Origin: an uncultured Bacilli bacterium
GTDB taxonomy: Bacteria > Bacillota_I > Bacilli_A > RF39 > UBA660
Length of the DNA stretch: 64,000 nucleotides
Reading direction: 5' to 3'
NCBI GenBank assembly: GCA_934098385.1
Contig: CAKOOJ010000001.1
Span: forward strand, 124,001 to 188,000
The translations under genes and the position numbers were made by a program. Of the stretch, positions 62,988-64,000 are shown one piece after another (the stretch's first letter is position 1; each line of letters opens with the position of its first letter). The notes beneath the pieces are model-generated. The model saw only the letters and a list, made by a program, of their open reading frames with translations. It had not been told where the DNA came from and did not search any database.

Positions 62988-63128
62988 TTATCTATATATC
63001 ATTTCAATTTTATATTTATCAAAATTAGTATTAATTAGAATGCAACATCCAATAAATATTCCCATTTCTATAGTACATATACTAATTAATAATATTTTTA
63101 AAATATTACTTATAATATTTTTCTTCAT
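62988..63128 (-). CDS. Small membrane protein, 46 residues
   Basis: From the ATG at 63128 (AGGTGGTATT upstream) to the stop at 62988: MKKNIISNILKILLISIC and a hydrophobic segment with GCC, one membrane helix. It ends 11 bases before the thioredoxin-like gene, which suggests co-expression. Not recognised. Confidence 0.6.
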   Translation of the reverse strand: MKKNIISNILKILLISICTIEMGIFIGCCILINTNFDKYKIEMIYR

Positions 63129-63236
63129 AATACCACCTAAAATAATTATAAAATATTTTATAATATAATACAACATTTTTTTAAATTTGTATTTTTTATG
63201 TTTTTTTGATAAAATAACTCAAGTAGAGGTGAAAAA

Positions 63237-63788
63237 ATGATATTACCAAATATAAAAATATTAGATGAATCTAATAAAATATTAAGAAAAAAAAGTAAAG
63301 ATGTAACTTTTCCATTAGATACAAAGTTAAAAAAACTTATAGATGATTCTTTAACTTATTTGGAAATGAGTCAAATGGATGAATATATAGAAAAATATAA
63401 TTTACGTGCAGGAATGGGATTATCTTTTGTTCAAATAGGTGTATTAAAAAGAATATTTGTTATATCTGAAGAATTAGAGGATGGTACTTTTAAAAGATAT
63501 ACATTAATTAATCCAAAAGTAATATCAAAAAGTGAAGAATTAATATATGTTGGTGAAGGAGAAGGTTGTTTAAGTGTTAATAGACCTGTTGAAGGTATTG
63601 TGCCTAGACATGCTAGAATAAAAGTTGAAGCTTATGATGTAGATGGTAATAAATTTACTATTAGAGTAAGAGAAGACATTTCTGTAGCATTTCAACATGA
63701 ATTAGATCACTTAGATGGAATTTTATTTGTTGATAAAATAGATCCAAAGAATCCTTATAAAAATCAAGAATTTATGAGAGAAATATAA
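63237..63788 (+). CDS. def: Peptide deformylase
   Basis: A 183-residue metal enzyme that removes the N-formyl group from new proteins. Motif 2 EGCLS (C111) and motif 3 QHELDHLDG (H154, E155, H158) are intact. Motif 1 is GLSFVQIG (61-68) instead of the usual GLAAPQIG, a noticeable change. GAGGTGAAAAA precedes the ATG. Confidence 0.94.
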   Translation: MILPNIKILDESNKILRKKSKDVTFPLDTKLKKLIDDSLTYLEMSQMDEYIEKYNLRAGMGLSFVQIGVLKRIFVISEELEDGTFKRYTLINPKVISKSEELIYVGEGEGCLSVNRPVEGIVPRHARIKVEAYDVDGNKFTIRVREDISVAFQHELDHLDGILFVDKIDPKNPYKNQEFMREI

Positions 63789-63797
63789 AAACAAAAA

Positions 63798-63823
63798 CAA
63801 GCTTTACAGCTTGTTTATTTTTT
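63798..63823. terminator. Bidirectional terminator between def and an M23 gene
   Basis: AACAAGCT and AGCTTGTT pair around TTAC, with T-runs on both strands, between convergent genes. Confidence 0.9.
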
Positions 63824-64000
63824 ATCTACCTGACCAATAAATACCTTTATTTGGTAATCCTAAAGTTTTTTGTGGATCATAAGTATTTGCTAAAAAAGTT
63901 CCGTAAGAAATATATGTTTTACCATACCAACCATTGGCTAGTGTAAAGTGTAAATGTGCTCCTGTTGAACATCTTTCCCAACCAAAAGTACCTCTTCCTC
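63822..64000 (-). CDS. C-terminal end of an M23 metallopeptidase (partial)
   Basis: The minus-strand frame from the right edge to TAA 63822-63824 encodes GRGTFGWERCSTGAHLHFTL and ends GLPNKGIYWSGR. The STGAHLHF segment is the conserved zinc-site region of LytM/M23 peptidoglycan endopeptidases (usually STGPHLHFE). The N-terminal part lies outside. The Cys before STG and the missing Glu after HLHF are slight departures. Confidence 0.8.
   Translation of the reverse strand, partial: GRGTFGWERCSTGAHLHFTLANGWYGKTYISYGTFLANTYDPQKTLGLPNKGIYWSGR

Overview
The window is extremely AT-rich, and its genes have short spacers and AGGAGG-type ribosome binding sites. It carries Bacillota-specific functions: pro-sigma-E with SpoIIGA, a GerA-type germinant receptor operon, HrcA/CIRCE, WhiA/GlmR(YvcK), SufU/SufS and a valS T-box. 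This suggests an endospore-forming, low-GC Bacillota with a streamlined genome, possibly an uncultured gut Bacilli lineage such as RF39 or Erysipelotrichia. That placement is inference. The genetic code looks standard: TGA is used as a stop and TGG for Trp. No tRNA, rRNA or CRISPR array was seen.

Layout. 1-4005 looks like the end of an integrated element. It holds a PD-(D/E)XK nuclease/DUF2075 helicase, a guanylate-kinase/methyltransferase fusion, a NUDIX hydrolase and a frameshifted replication-initiator-like gene, and it abuts an ftsW-type gene that loses its last transmembrane part at the junction. 4006-9062 is core: SEDS protein, mraY, pyk, sigE and spoIIGA. 9138-11548 holds the first of three large surface-protein paralogs and, upstream of it, a convergent small-peptide/ncRNA cassette. 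11558-15054 is the gerA operon. 15069-23290 has tgt, parE, unknown genes and valS with its T-box. 23624-25936 is a type II/IV-pilus-type ATPase gene whose 3' end is duplicated around a MazF-like toxin/antitoxin pair. 25937-32247 has mutS, two HD-domain genes and uvrC. 32486-38702 has the second surface paralog, a reduced SUF operon (sufC, mini-sufD, sufS, sufU) and an AAA/DUF4143 ATPase preceded by 23-bp repeats. 38862-46345 has a short alaS, cmk, a cyclophilin, an ADP-ribosylglycohydrolase-like gene, whiA and yvcK. 46414-48700 is the third surface paralog, with a poly-C-containing leader, and a second peptide/ncRNA cassette. 48751-55550 is the hrcA-grpE-dnaK-dnaJ heat-shock cluster. 55713-64000 has pta, efp, rpmG, a class B PBP, an SDR, a large structured RNA driven by a perfect consensus promoter, a thioredoxin-like protein, def and the end of an M23 peptidase.

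The most interesting signals are these. (i) Two copies of a cassette pair a 29-32 residue hydrophobic peptide with a convergent short ncRNA; this resembles type I toxin-antitoxin loci and sits just upstream of surface-protein genes. (ii) An ~465-nt structured RNA lies at 61740-62205. (iii) A poly-C tract lies inside a nested palindrome in the leader of a surface-protein gene, a candidate phase switch. (iv) The 880-bp toxin-antitoxin island is flanked by 39-bp direct repeats and restores the 3' end of its host gene. (v) The 3' end of the first surface paralog is GC-rich and full of C-ending codons, unlike the genome. All functional statements are read from sequence without database searches.
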